A DNA stretch of 64,000 nt from Croceitalea rosinachiae (GCF_031846445.1 NZ_JAVRHR010000006.1:4908-68907); one strand, 5' to 3'; positions 26,336 through 35,612 are shown, counted from the first letter of the stretch. Numbers and translations are program-made. Notes: generated by a model from the letters alone, not told the origin.

Positions 26336-27187
26336 TCAATTTTTTAAATTTTCCCAGCTAATCACATTAGATCTTACTTTTTCCACCAAATCATCTGGAA
26401 AATCATTAAGTATTTTTTTTCCTGTTTCTAAGTCCGAATTATAACAAACCAAAGCCCCAGCTTTAACTTCATTTTCATTATCACTATTCAAAAGTCGGTT
26501 TACATCGCTAATTAATTTTCCTTCTAAAAAATTTGACGTTGGCCGCCAAAATAGAGGGTCTATATTACGTGATGCAGCCCATCTTTCATGGGCATAATCT
26601 GAAATGATTCTTGCCAATTGCTTATTGGCCCGTTTGTCGACAGCCATGATTTTACCCAAATCTAATTGCATAAATGCGGCTTTTAAATACATTTGATTCC
26701 ACTCTTGGTCTGTAAAATATTCTGCCGGATACGGGTTATTCATAGCAATAGCTTCAAAAACTGAACTTATGTTTGTTCTTAAAGCTTCAACAGCTGCAAA
26801 ATGATAATTTTCTGAGTTAGGCAATAACACTAGATATTTAAGAAACGTTTCTAGCTCGCCTGTGTCGGCAACTTGAATTAAATTCTGAATCTTAGGCATA
26901 AAAAAAGATTCTTCTTCAATTAAAACTTTACTAAGGAGAAAGATTCTTGCAACTTGGATTAAACTAGGCTTTTGTTGTACCAAAAAACTGTTAATCGGAT
27001 TTCTTAAATTTTCTATTATTAATCCTCTTGGAAACTTCGTACCTATTAAACTATAAGTCAAATATAGTTGTCTTGCAGATTTTTGAGTTAGAATTAACTC
27101 TAGCTTTTCATCTAACCACGATTTTATTTTGGGTTCACTATTGTCTGTAAGTGTAGCTTCCAAAATACTAGTAATGTCACTTCTCAT
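26336..27187 (-). CDS. eboA: EboA domain-containing protein
   Basis: 283 aa, all-helical, HEAT-like in appearance (repeats of 30-40 residues such as VARIFLLSKVLIEEESFFMPK and YHFAAVEALRTN). The C-terminal AHERWAASRNIDPLFWRPTSNF is the diagnostic EboA block. No catalytic motif can be named. It is the first gene of the ebo operon: a TATCTTTG promoter box is 35 nt upstream of the ATG at 27187, divergent from the miaE promoter. All downstream genes are separated by 10 nt or less or overlap. Confidence 0.84.
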   Translation of the reverse strand: MRSDITSILEATLTDNSEPKIKSWLDEKLELILTQKSARQLYLTYSLIGTKFPRGLIIENLRNPINSFLVQQKPSLIQVARIFLLSKVLIEEESFFMPKIQNLIQVADTGELETFLKYLVLLPNSENYHFAAVEALRTNISSVFEAIAMNNPYPAEYFTDQEWNQMYLKAAFMQLDLGKIMAVDKRANKQLARIISDYAHERWAASRNIDPLFWRPTSNFLEGKLISDVNRLLNSDNENEVKAGALVCYNSDLETGKKILNDFPDDLVEKVRSNVISWENLKN

Positions 27188-27221
27188 TAAATCTATATTC
27201 TTTTAATAAATGTGAACTATA

Positions 27222-27229
27222 CAAAGATA
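27222..27229 (-). promoter_or_regulatory. -7 box of the ebo operon promoter
   Basis: TATCTTTG on the minus strand (perfect TAnnTTTG), giving a leader of about 30 nt to eboA. No strong -33 TTTG is visible. It is 45 bp from the identical box of divergent miaE, so a shared regulator would be possible. Confidence 0.55.
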
Positions 27230-27274
27230 ACTATGTACTTACGGTAATATTATATTTTCTTACAATAGTTATAA

Positions 27275-27282
27275 TATCTTTG
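27275..27282 (+). promoter_or_regulatory. -7 box of the miaE promoter
   Basis: TATCTTTG ends 19 nt before the miaE ATG at 27302. The octamer is the same as the one facing eboA. Confidence 0.55.
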
Positions 27283-27301
27283 ATTACAATTATTCACAAA
27301 A

Positions 27302-27883
27302 ATGCTCGGATTAAAATTACCAACAGACCCTAGATGGGTAAACATCGTCGAAAAAAATATTGATGAAATATTGACCGATCATGCCTATTGCGAACAAAAG
27401 GCCGCCAGCACTGCTATCTCCCTTATTGTTTCTTTTCCTGAATATACAGATTTGATAAAAGAAATGATTGCCCTTTCAAGAGAAGAGATGGGACATTTTA
27501 AAATGGTACATGATATAATTCTTGAACGAGGAAAGACCTTAGGTAGAGATCGTAAAGACTACTATGTGATTGAGTTATTGAAATTTTTTCCAAAAGGTGG
27601 AAGTCGAACTACACAGTTGGTTCATCGTTTACTATATGCAGCATTAATTGAAGCCAGAAGTTGCGAACGTTTTAGATTACTTTCTGAACAGCTTGAAGAT
27701 AAAGAATTAGCTCAATTCTATCATAAACTAATGATAAGTGAAGCCAGTCACTATACCATGTTTTTAAATTTTGCAAGACAATACGGTGATAGAACAGAGG
27801 TTGATAAAAAATGGAAAAACCTATTAGCCTATGAAGCGGGAATCATGAAAAACCTTAGTAAAAAGGAAATGATTCACGGTTAA
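27302..27883 (+). CDS. miaE: tRNA-(ms2io6A) hydroxylase MiaE
   Basis: 193 aa, normal length. A ferritin-like four-helix diiron protein: SREEMGHFKMVHDIILERG provides an E-x-x-H pair, and EARSCERFRLLSEQLED with SEASHYTMFLNFAR provides the second. It hydroxylates the isopentenyl group of ms2i6A at position 37 of tRNAs reading UNN codons, using O2. Divergent from eboA; its stop lies 3 bp from the convergent ppk1 stop. Confidence 0.92.
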   Translation: MLGLKLPTDPRWVNIVEKNIDEILTDHAYCEQKAASTAISLIVSFPEYTDLIKEMIALSREEMGHFKMVHDIILERGKTLGRDRKDYYVIELLKFFPKGGSRTTQLVHRLLYAALIEARSCERFRLLSEQLEDKELAQFYHKLMISEASHYTMFLNFARQYGDRTEVDKKWKNLLAYEAGIMKNLSKKEMIHG

Positions 27884-27886
27884 AAC

Positions 27887-29965
27887 CTAACTTTCAGCCT
27901 TTTTTAGATAATAATCGTATAAAGCAAACTGAGAACGAGATTTAGGTAGCGAATCATCTTTGTACGCATTATCATGCTTGGCGGAAAACACTCTAGCCTT
28001 AATATTATCATTCCAAGAAATTTCAAAAGTATCTAATATCTCTTGTTTAATTTCATCATTGTAAATAGGACAGCCTACTTCTACTCTATAGTCTAAATTT
28101 CGAGTCATCCAATCCGCCGATGATATATAGATTTTAGGATTGCCTTCATTCCCAAAAATAAATACCCTAGGATGCTCTAGAAATTTATCAACGACACTAA
28201 TTGCTTCAATATTCTCACTCATTCCTGTAACTCCTGGAATCAAACAACATATGCCCCTAATAATCAATTGCACCTTTACTCCTGCCCTACTAGCCTCATA
28301 TAATTTGTCTACCATTTTATATGAAGTGAAACTGTTCATCTTTATTTTAATGAAAGCTTCTTTACCAACCAACGCATTTGCTATTTCATTGTCTATTAAC
28401 TTAATGAACACATTCTTCGTGTAATGGGGTGATACAATTAAATGTTTGTACTTATTTATTTTGTAGGGTACTTCAAAAAAATCAAAAATTTTATTGACTT
28501 CTTTTAAAATGGCATCATGCGCAGTAAATAAAGTATAATCGGTATAAATTTTTGCAGTCGATTCGTTAAAATTACCTGTACTTATAAAACCATATCTTTT
28601 AATTCCATTCTCCTCTTCTCGTTCAATAAAGCAGACTTTAGTATGAACTTTTAAGCCTGGTATACCAAATATTAACTTTATTCCTTCTTCTTGAAATTGA
28701 TTGGCATATTTGATATTAGCCTGTTCATCAAACCTCGCTTGTAATTCAATTTGAACAGTAACCTCTTTTCCATTTTTAGCCGCATTGATTAAAGCCGCTG
28801 CCACTTGAGAATTATTCGCCAAACGATAAACAGTCAATTTAATTTTTTTTACCTGAGGGTCTAGAGCTGCCTCTTTTAAAAAATTAATAACATAAGAGTA
28901 ATTCTGATAAGGGGTATATATCATATAATCTCGTAATGCAACTTGCCCAATGATACTTGCATTCAAATCAAAATTTTTTACCAAAAGAGGTTGTATTCTC
29001 TTATATTGCAAATCAGCGCGGCCTAAGCTAGGGAAACCCATATAATCACGACGATTATGATATCTTCCTCCCGGTATCACGCTGTCCGTTTCTTCTATTT
29101 TCATCTTACTACGAAGAAATCGAAGCGTATTCATTTTGATTCCCTTATCATAAACAAAACGAACAGGGTCACTAATCTTTCTATGCTCGACACTAGACGA
29201 TATTTTTTCAATAAAACTCTTGCTCAAATCATTGTCCATATCAAGCTCGGCATCTCTGGTGATTTTTATCATGTGGGCAGAAATGTCTTTGTATTCAAAC
29301 ATGGTAAAAATTTGATTCATGCTGAACCTGATTACATCATCAACCATCATGATATAATTTTTCCCATCCTTTTCTGGTAATACCACAAACCGATCCAATC
29401 GCTTTGGAATCTCAATTAATGCATATTGTATCCCAGAGTCTGTAAACTTTATTTTGGCATCTTGATGCAGAACCATTCGAACAGCCAAATAAGCTGCCGT
29501 ATCTTTAAGAGTAGGAAATTCAGCAAGATTATTAAGTATTATGGTAATAAGTTCAGGATTCACATTTTGCAAAAAATAATCTTTGACAAAATCTGCTTGA
29601 TCTTCGCCTACTTGAGTTTCATCAATAATAAAAATTTGCTCCGTTGCAAGTTCACGCTCAATCTGTTTAAGAACTCTTCCACTTTTAGACTGCAACTGAA
29701 TTACATTTTTAGTGATTTCTTCCAACAAATCTTTTGCAGTTTCACCTCCCAAAACACTTTTACCTGACTTACCAGCGTCAACTATGCGCTTAACGGTAGC
29801 ATAACGCACTTTAAAAAATTCATCAAGGTTATTACTAAAGATGCCTAAAAAGCGTAATCTTTCAATTAAGGGTACATCTTTATCCGCGCTTTCTTGAAGT
29901 ACACGGTCATTAAAATGTAACCAACTTATCTCTCTATTTAAATACTCATTCTTAGGTTTTGTCAT
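27887..29965 (-). CDS. ppk1: Polyphosphate kinase 1
   Basis: 692 aa, normal length. The N-terminal helical domain begins YLNREISWLHFNDRVLQES, the typical signature. The two PLD-like halves carry the autophosphorylated histidine in GLKVHTKVCFI and the second site IYISSADWMTRNLDYRVEV. It makes polyphosphate from ATP reversibly. It is the last gene of rnz-pdxH-sixA-ppk1, 3 bp after sixA; this sixA-ppk pairing recurs in flavobacteria and suggests linked control of phosphate signalling. Confidence 0.95.
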   Translation of the reverse strand: MTKPKNEYLNREISWLHFNDRVLQESADKDVPLIERLRFLGIFSNNLDEFFKVRYATVKRIVDAGKSGKSVLGGETAKDLLEEITKNVIQLQSKSGRVLKQIERELATEQIFIIDETQVGEDQADFVKDYFLQNVNPELITIILNNLAEFPTLKDTAAYLAVRMVLHQDAKIKFTDSGIQYALIEIPKRLDRFVVLPEKDGKNYIMMVDDVIRFSMNQIFTMFEYKDISAHMIKITRDAELDMDNDLSKSFIEKISSSVEHRKISDPVRFVYDKGIKMNTLRFLRSKMKIEETDSVIPGGRYHNRRDYMGFPSLGRADLQYKRIQPLLVKNFDLNASIIGQVALRDYMIYTPYQNYSYVINFLKEAALDPQVKKIKLTVYRLANNSQVAAALINAAKNGKEVTVQIELQARFDEQANIKYANQFQEEGIKLIFGIPGLKVHTKVCFIEREEENGIKRYGFISTGNFNESTAKIYTDYTLFTAHDAILKEVNKIFDFFEVPYKINKYKHLIVSPHYTKNVFIKLIDNEIANALVGKEAFIKIKMNSFTSYKMVDKLYEASRAGVKVQLIIRGICCLIPGVTGMSENIEAISVVDKFLEHPRVFIFGNEGNPKIYISSADWMTRNLDYRVEVGCPIYNDEIKQEILDTFEISWNDNIKARVFSAKHDNAYKDDSLPKSRSQFALYDYYLKKAES

Positions 29966-29968
29966 TTA

Positions 29969-30454
29969 CTATTTTAAATCTTTTGGGAAAATTGTTATAA
30001 GCGTAGTACCCTTAGTTATATTATTCCAATTCGTCACGTCAAATTTAATTTGCACCAGCCCGGATGTTGGAACATTTTCAATATAGTCATCTCCAAGCGT
30101 ATTCACAAGTGTTGTGAAGGCGTAATTATGACCAAAAATCATAATTGAATCAAGATTGTTATCCAAACTTTTTAAAAACTTTAAAACACTTTCGCCCGAA
30201 AAATCATAAAGTGCTTCAACAACTTTAAGAAAGTCAAGGTTATGTTCAAGAATTCTTGTGAAAATGATACTAGTGTGCAAGGCTCTGTTGGCTGGACTGG
30301 AATACGCAAAATCAGATTTGTTATTTAAGTTTTTGAATTTTTTGGCTACCAATTTCGCATCATTGATTCCTCGCTCTTTCAGTGGTCTGTCTTTATCACT
30401 AACTTGATATTCCCATGATGACTTACCATGCCTAATGAATGTTATTGTTTTCAT
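29969..30454 (-). CDS. sixA: SixA-type phosphohistidine phosphatase
   Basis: 161 aa. The histidine phosphatase RHG motif is at FIRHGKSSWE (near residue 8), the second catalytic histidine at IMFGHNYAFTTLVN (near 114), with SPANRALHTS between. Small single-domain members of this family dephosphorylate phosphohistidine in signalling or PTS proteins. Its position between pdxH (5 bp) and ppk1 (3 bp) makes a role in phosphate or polyphosphate metabolism possible, but the substrate is not shown by sequence. Confidence 0.85.
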   Translation of the reverse strand: MKTITFIRHGKSSWEYQVSDKDRPLKERGINDAKLVAKKFKNLNNKSDFAYSSPANRALHTSIIFTRILEHNLDFLKVVEALYDFSGESVLKFLKSLDNNLDSIMIFGHNYAFTTLVNTLGDDYIENVPTSGLVQIKFDVTNWNNITKGTTLITIFPKDLK

Positions 30455-30459
30455 GATAA

Positions 30460-31107
30460 TTAAGGTTGTAGCCTTTCAATTTTCCAGTTATAATCTTCTT
30501 CCAGAGAATAACGTATTCTATCATGTAGCCTATTGGGTCTACCTTGCCAAAACTCAATAGAAATGGGTCTTACCAAATATCCTCCCCAATGTTTTGGCCT
30601 TTCCAATTCTTTTCCATCCAGTTCCTTTTCTAATTGTTGCAAATTGCCTTCAAGTAATTCTCGTGAAGCAATCACATCACTTTGCTCAGAGACAATAGCC
30701 CCCAATTGACTTCCTCTAGGTCTTGACTCAAAATAACCATCGGAAAGGTTTTCAGCAATCTTTTCAGCATTTCCTTTTATGATAACCTGACGCTCAAGAT
30801 TTGACCAAAAAAAAGACAAACAAACCGAGGGGTTTTTCATGATAGCCTTTCCTTTTTCACTCCTATAATTAGTATAGAAAATGAAGCCTTCATGTGTGTA
30901 TTTCTTCATCAAAACCACACGGTTTTTAGGGAACCCGTCCAAACCAATAGTAGAAATCGTCATAGCATTAGGTTCATCTGAGCCACCTGCAGATTCTACT
31001 TCATAAAACCATTTTTGAAATTGTTCAAGTGGATTTTCTAATATTGCACCTTCTATAAGTATGCTTTTTTCGTATGATTTTCTATAATTGCTCAGGTCTT
31101 TTTGCAT
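30460..31107 (-). CDS. pdxH: Pyridoxamine 5'-phosphate oxidase
   Basis: 215 aa, the standard length. NAMTISTIGLDGFPKNRVVLMK, FYTNYRSEKGKAI, SQLGAIVSEQS and the C-terminal FWQGRPNRLHDRIRY block with LEEDYNWKIERLQP are all family hallmarks, including the FMN-binding arginines. It oxidises PNP or PMP to PLP with O2 in the cytosol. It lies 58 bp downstream of rnz. Confidence 0.95.
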   Translation of the reverse strand: MQKDLSNYRKSYEKSILIEGAILENPLEQFQKWFYEVESAGGSDEPNAMTISTIGLDGFPKNRVVLMKKYTHEGFIFYTNYRSEKGKAIMKNPSVCLSFFWSNLERQVIIKGNAEKIAENLSDGYFESRPRGSQLGAIVSEQSDVIASRELLEGNLQQLEKELDGKELERPKHWGGYLVRPISIEFWQGRPNRLHDRIRYSLEEDYNWKIERLQP

Positions 31108-31165
31108 GGTATAACAAATTTCAACAAAAGAAATCAGAAGTTAAAATTTGCATTCATTTAGTTGC

Positions 31166-32074
31166 TCACCAAATTTCAAAACATTCGCCGTCATCCGCTA
31201 AAAGAACATTCTCAAATACTTGTTGTGCTTCTTCCTTAAATGAATCTAAGGATTTATAGCGCGTAGAATAATGTCCCAACACCAATTGACCTACACTCGC
31301 CTTTTTTGCAATTGTGGCCGCCTGTTTTGCAGTAGTATGTTTGGTTTTGGCACAAAGATGCTGCTCAGTCTCTAAAAATGTAGCTTCATGGTACAACAAA
31401 TCCACATTCTTGATTTGAGGTATAATATCTTCTTTGTAAGCAGTATCGCTACAAAAAGCATAGCTTTTGGTTTTAGGCGGATCAAATGTAAGCTTTGAGT
31501 TAGCAACAGTCAATCTATCATCGACAATGACATCTTTTCCACTTTTAATATTATTAAATTGACTTTTATCAATTTTATATTTCGCAACAGCTTCAATATT
31601 CAGTGTTCTGGGCGATGGTTTTTCACGAAATAGAAATCCGTTTGTATATACCCTATGATTAAGCGGAATGGTATGGACCGTAACGTTATCATCTTCATAG
31701 ATTAACTCTGATTCCTTTGAAATTAATTCGTGAAAAAACAATTTGTAGTTTGTCCAAGAATCACCAAGTTTTAGCAACAATGTAATTGCTTCTTTAATAC
31801 CTTTTGGACCATAAATATGTAAATCAGCTTCTCTACCCAACAAACGAAATGTAGAAATCAAGCCAGGCAGACCAAAAAAATGGTCTCCATGAAGATGTGA
31901 AATGAAAATATGTTTTATTCTTGAAAACTTTACTTTGCTCTTTCTCAATTGAACTTGTGTGCCTTCGCCACAATCAACTAAAAATAAATGATTCTTGATT
32001 TCAAGAACCTGAGCGGTTGGATTGTTTAGTTTTCGGGGAGTAGCGGAATAACAACCAAGTATAGTAAGCTTCAT
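31166..32074 (-). CDS. rnz: Ribonuclease Z (tRNA 3' processing endonuclease)
   Basis: 302 aa, the short dimeric form. The metallo-beta-lactamase motif HLHGDHFFGLPGL (near residue 58), the exosite-type insert after FRLLGREADLHIYGP, CSDTAYKEDI and LGHYSTRYK near the C-terminus give the metal ligands. It removes the 3' trailer from pre-tRNAs. In many flavobacteria it follows pyrR, pyrB and a STAS-like gene; here 3.5 kb on the other strand separates it from them. Confidence 0.94.
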   Translation of the reverse strand: MKLTILGCYSATPRKLNNPTAQVLEIKNHLFLVDCGEGTQVQLRKSKVKFSRIKHIFISHLHGDHFFGLPGLISTFRLLGREADLHIYGPKGIKEAITLLLKLGDSWTNYKLFFHELISKESELIYEDDNVTVHTIPLNHRVYTNGFLFREKPSPRTLNIEAVAKYKIDKSQFNNIKSGKDVIVDDRLTVANSKLTFDPPKTKSYAFCSDTAYKEDIIPQIKNVDLLYHEATFLETEQHLCAKTKHTTAKQAATIAKKASVGQLVLGHYSTRYKSLDSFKEEAQQVFENVLLADDGECFEIW

Positions 32075-32237
32075 TGACGGTAGAGTGAAAACAAAAATAG
32101 GAGAAATCTTTTTTCAAAAATCCATAAAATTTAGATTTACTCATTAAACATAAAATTTAAGAGATAATAAAGCCTTGTAAATTCTATATCATATTTTGTT
32201 TCTCTAATTTAGAAATCGATTTTAAACAAAAATACTC

Positions 32238-33095
32238 TTGAAAGTTAATCTAAGAATAAGCATTATTGCTTTCCTTTATTTTGCAGCGTTAATTGCTTTT
32301 GAAACTGGGCAACAACACTTTTATATAAATCGATTTAATTTACCGGGCAATGACGAAGTATCTTTTTGGTATTTAATAAAAAATCATGCAGTTCGATGGG
32401 GAATTTGGACAATAACAGCTATCCCACTTACTAATTATGTACTTAAAAACCCCTTAAGGAGTTTTAATTTAGCTCTTTTAAAGCACTATTTTTTTTGGGT
32501 GCTTTCCACTTTAATATTTACTCTAATCGCTATAAGCCTATACCAGCTTTGGTTTGACGAAAATAATATTACCGATTTTAAAGAATATTTTTCTTTTTTT
32601 TCTTATCAAAAGGGAGCATTATTTGTAAATGCTTACATAGGGATTATTGTACTACTTACTCTTCTTCAAAATTTAAAATTATTAGATGCTACTTTTATTG
32701 AGCTTTCAGATTTAAAAAGTAATCATGAAGAATTACTTAGACAAGGTTTGGAAGATTCTACACCGCTAATTCAAATACGAATTGGTAACAATATTAAAAA
32801 TGTTCTACTATCAAATGTGATATGGATTCAGTCAGATGATTATTGTGTACGGATTCACACACAGGAAGGGTCATACCATCTAAGAAAATCTATGAAAGCT
32901 ATTGAGGAAGAGTTATCAGATAGAGGATTTATTAGGATTCATAGAAAATACATTGTCAATCGATTAGAAATTGATTCAATTAATTTTTCAAAAGAATCTT
33001 ATGTGCAATTAAAAAATGGAATAAACCTCATCATAGCGCAAAACCGTATTCCAAAAGTTAAAGCTTACCTAAAGAAGGAAGGGTTCTCTGCATAA
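32238..33095 (+). CDS. Membrane-bound LytTR-family transcriptional regulator
   Basis: 285 aa from a TTG start. Four membrane helices in the N-terminal half (IIAFLYFAALIAFE; RWGIWTITAIPL; FFWVLSTLIFTLIAIS; NAYIGIIVLLTLLQNL), then a short linker, then a LytTR DNA-binding domain (about 185-280: LLSNVIWIQSDDYCVRIHT, HLRKSMKAIEEEL, FIRIHRKYIVNRLEIDS). No receiver domain, so it senses a signal through the membrane part rather than by phosphorylation. It is followed after 116 bp by a secreted lipocalin-like gene that may be its target. Confidence 0.82.
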   Translation: MKVNLRISIIAFLYFAALIAFETGQQHFYINRFNLPGNDEVSFWYLIKNHAVRWGIWTITAIPLTNYVLKNPLRSFNLALLKHYFFWVLSTLIFTLIAISLYQLWFDENNITDFKEYFSFFSYQKGALFVNAYIGIIVLLTLLQNLKLLDATFIELSDLKSNHEELLRQGLEDSTPLIQIRIGNNIKNVLLSNVIWIQSDDYCVRIHTQEGSYHLRKSMKAIEEELSDRGFIRIHRKYIVNRLEIDSINFSKESYVQLKNGINLIIAQNRIPKVKAYLKKEGFSA

Positions 33096-33211
33096 TTGAC
33101 CGTATTCCCTGCAAATACGCTAATTCCCTTTTATTAATTATGTCTCAAGCATATATATTCGCTTTAATAAATTATTTGTTCTGTTAAGATTTAATCAATT
33201 AATATTCGAAT

Positions 33212-33796
33212 ATGCTTGAACGACTTATTACTATCTCTCTTTTTGGAATACTCAGCGCAGGATTAACTGGGCAAACTACCGCCTACTCTTACGAAGTTTC
33301 AAAAGAAAACCTATTTGGCCTTCCAAATCCAGATGCTCCAGAACAACTGAAAGATTTTGCTCTTTTGATCGGGGAATGTGATTGTGAGTCGGTTAGTAGA
33401 AAAGCTAACCAAACTTGGGCGGACCCAGTGGAAATGATATGGAAATTTAAATATATAATGAACGGCACCGCCATACAGGATGAAACATTAAAAGCAGACG
33501 GGTCACATACTGGAAGTATAAGGCAGTTTAACATTGAGACGAAAAAATGGCAGGTACACTTTTATGCCACTAATAATCCTAGTAGTCCTTTAATGACATG
33601 GGAGGGTAAAAGAAATGAAAAAGGTGATATTATTCTATACCGTAACAATCCATCTCCTCAAGGTACACCAGGGTTTTATAAAATAAGTTTTTATAACATC
33701 AAAGAAACTGGATTTGATTGGCTGGGGGAATGGGTAAATCCTGAGGAAACCATTCAATACCCTCTATGGAAAATATTCTGTAAAAAAAGGGTTTAA
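33212..33796 (+). CDS. Secreted DUF1579/lipocalin-like protein
   Basis: 194 aa. A signal peptide (about 1-22, ITISLFGILSAGLTGQTTA) precedes a beta-rich domain: PEQLKDFALLIGECDCESVSRK, MIWKFKYIMNGTAIQDET, IRQFNIETKKWQVHFY, GFDWLGEWVNPEETIQYPLWKIFCKK. The opening 'phenylalanine-x-x-L-IGxW/C' and the W-x-E-x-x-FI-type order are those of DUF1579-like lipocalin folds, probably binding a small ligand. The exact ligand is unknown. Lies downstream of the LytTR regulator on the same strand. Confidence 0.7.
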   Translation: MLERLITISLFGILSAGLTGQTTAYSYEVSKENLFGLPNPDAPEQLKDFALLIGECDCESVSRKANQTWADPVEMIWKFKYIMNGTAIQDETLKADGSHTGSIRQFNIETKKWQVHFYATNNPSSPLMTWEGKRNEKGDIILYRNNPSPQGTPGFYKISFYNIKETGFDWLGEWVNPEETIQYPLWKIFCKKRV

Positions 33797-34040
33797 GACA
33801 TATAATTTAAACGAATCAAATAAAAAGAAACTCTTCTTTTGTCTAACTATGAATACATCATCCTATAAGTGAATTTTGATATTAAATAATATCTCAATCT
33901 CCGTCCTTTTCAGCATATGTGCAAAAGTGTAAATCAAGATTGAAACTTTTGCATTGCCTGTTTTCGGAAAATTATAGATGGCCGGTCTACGGACAAAGAA
34001 ATTTCTAATATCAATGTATTTAATCATTAAAAGTTCAACG

Positions 34041-35333
34041 ATGGTATTTACACTTAAATTTATCTTTTTTTTAGCTGTTTTAACAAATATCGGCTCTTGT
34101 ACGAATGACAAGATATTTGAACCTAATACTTCAAACCTTCCATCAATAATGGATGGCAGTGCAGACCCCATTAAAAAATTGACTTCTCCTAATACAAATG
34201 TTACCATTAATAACCTACCAAAAATTGAAAATTTAGTTGTAAATGAAAACGGACAACAATTAAGTTTTAACATAATAGATGATAATGAATCTGTTGGCAT
34301 AACATTATATGGGAAAAAACCTGGAGATACAGATTATGTCAATATCTCTGAATTATTTACTGGAGATATAGGAACACATATAGCAGTGGGAGCTAATAAA
34401 ACCATTACATCTATAGAGCTTAACGAATATAATGAAATGGCACTCAGAGTTACGGATTTAGAAGATTTCAAATTAGATATACTTAAAACTGTTTCCGAAA
34501 ATAGAATTCAGCATGATATACAACAACTGAGTGGTATAAGACATTATGCCTTACCCCAACTACTAAATCAAACAAGAAGATATATTAAGAAAGAATTTGA
34601 AAAATATCAATTGGACGCTGCTTTAATACATTCCTTTAGTTGGAATAGTATTTCGGCCGCCAATGTAGTAGGACATCATAAGGGCAATATAAATGATAAC
34701 GGAACTTATATCATCTGTGCCCATTTCGATTCTGTTAGAAATACTCCAGGAGCGGATGATAATGCATCCGGAACTGCTGGGATCTTAGAAGCCATGCGGA
34801 TACTCTCGCAATATGAATTTAAAAATTCCATAGCGTTTATTGGTTTTGATTTAGAAGAACAGGGTTTGATAGGAAGTAAGGAATATGTTAATGAACTTAA
34901 CACAAACCACGACATATTAGGGGTGATTAACTTTGAAATGATCGGATATCCATGTCGATCTGCTATTTGTCAGGACCTGCCGCTTTCAGACACCTCTATT
35001 TACAACATAGCCCTTCCTGAATTTACAGCTTTAAGAACTAAATTTGACGCTATAGGCAATGAATATGTTCCCAAGTTAAAGATAACATCAGTGGAAGCGG
35101 ATAACGATCCTAATTTTAGAAGAAGTGATCATGCCCCATTTTGGTCAGCCAATATTTCTGCTCTGTTTATTACCGATGGTGCCAATTTTCGAAATCCTCA
35201 CTACCATCAAACTAGTGATACACCAGAAACTTTAGATTACAACTTCACTAAGAATATCGTAGCTACTACAGTTCTAACGGTAATGGATTTAGCCGGAATA
35301 AATAGAACTACTTCGGTCCATATAACCTTATAA
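34041..35333 (+). CDS. M28-family metallopeptidase lipoprotein
   Basis: About 430 aa from the ATG at 34041; an in-frame start at 33978 lacks a proper leader. The start MVFTLKFIFFLAVLTNIGSC is a lipoprotein signal with the lipid cysteine near residue 20. The M28 zinc ligands are in ICAHFDS (His near 227), GADDNASG (Asp near 239), DLEEQG (catalytic/metal Glu near 272), NFEMIG, and the final HYHQTSDTPE. Likely an exported aminopeptidase. It is the last gene of the three-gene plus-strand insert. About 240 bp of non-coding AT-rich DNA precede it. Confidence 0.85.
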   Translation: MVFTLKFIFFLAVLTNIGSCTNDKIFEPNTSNLPSIMDGSADPIKKLTSPNTNVTINNLPKIENLVVNENGQQLSFNIIDDNESVGITLYGKKPGDTDYVNISELFTGDIGTHIAVGANKTITSIELNEYNEMALRVTDLEDFKLDILKTVSENRIQHDIQQLSGIRHYALPQLLNQTRRYIKKEFEKYQLDAALIHSFSWNSISAANVVGHHKGNINDNGTYIICAHFDSVRNTPGADDNASGTAGILEAMRILSQYEFKNSIAFIGFDLEEQGLIGSKEYVNELNTNHDILGVINFEMIGYPCRSAICQDLPLSDTSIYNIALPEFTALRTKFDAIGNEYVPKLKITSVEADNDPNFRRSDHAPFWSANISALFITDGANFRNPHYHQTSDTPETLDYNFTKNIVATTVLTVMDLAGINRTTSVHITL

Positions 35334-35339
35334 CATAAG

Positions 35340-35576
35340 TGGACCACAGAAAAGGAACAAAAGAAATCATCCTATTGAATTTATAAACCCTACCCTTAGG
35401 TTCGGAATAAACAATGCATTTGGATTAGAGGGGGTCAACGTTAGGTTTTGATCCTTACCAACAAAACAACCATACTGCACTATTAAATTCGGTGTTTCGA
35501 AGATCTGGACAAAATGATAAAGGTATGTGACGATCGGATACTGTGGAATATCAATGCAACACTTTAAAATAGATAG
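35340..35576 (+). pseudogene. Possible frame-shifted gene relic (tentative)
   Basis: Between the M28 peptidase and the STAS-like gene no intact gene is present. Three short plus-strand readable pieces occur one after another in shifting frames: one ending INPTLRFGINNAFGLEG..., stop near 35450; one with DPYQQNNHTALLNSVF, stop near 35527; and one ending DDRILWNINATL, stop near 35568. Their composition looks protein-like and the order suggests one ancestral C-terminus broken by frameshifts. I cannot name the family; an outer-membrane barrel or a ketoacyl synthase tail are guesses only. Confidence 0.25.
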
Positions 35577-35612
35577 TAAATGTTCACTTAACTTGGATAA
35601 AACACAGAGTGT

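Noticed and set aside
33863..34300. 145-codon minus-strand frame
   Set aside because: Antisense to the start of the M28 lipoprotein gene, which has a clear signal and domain.
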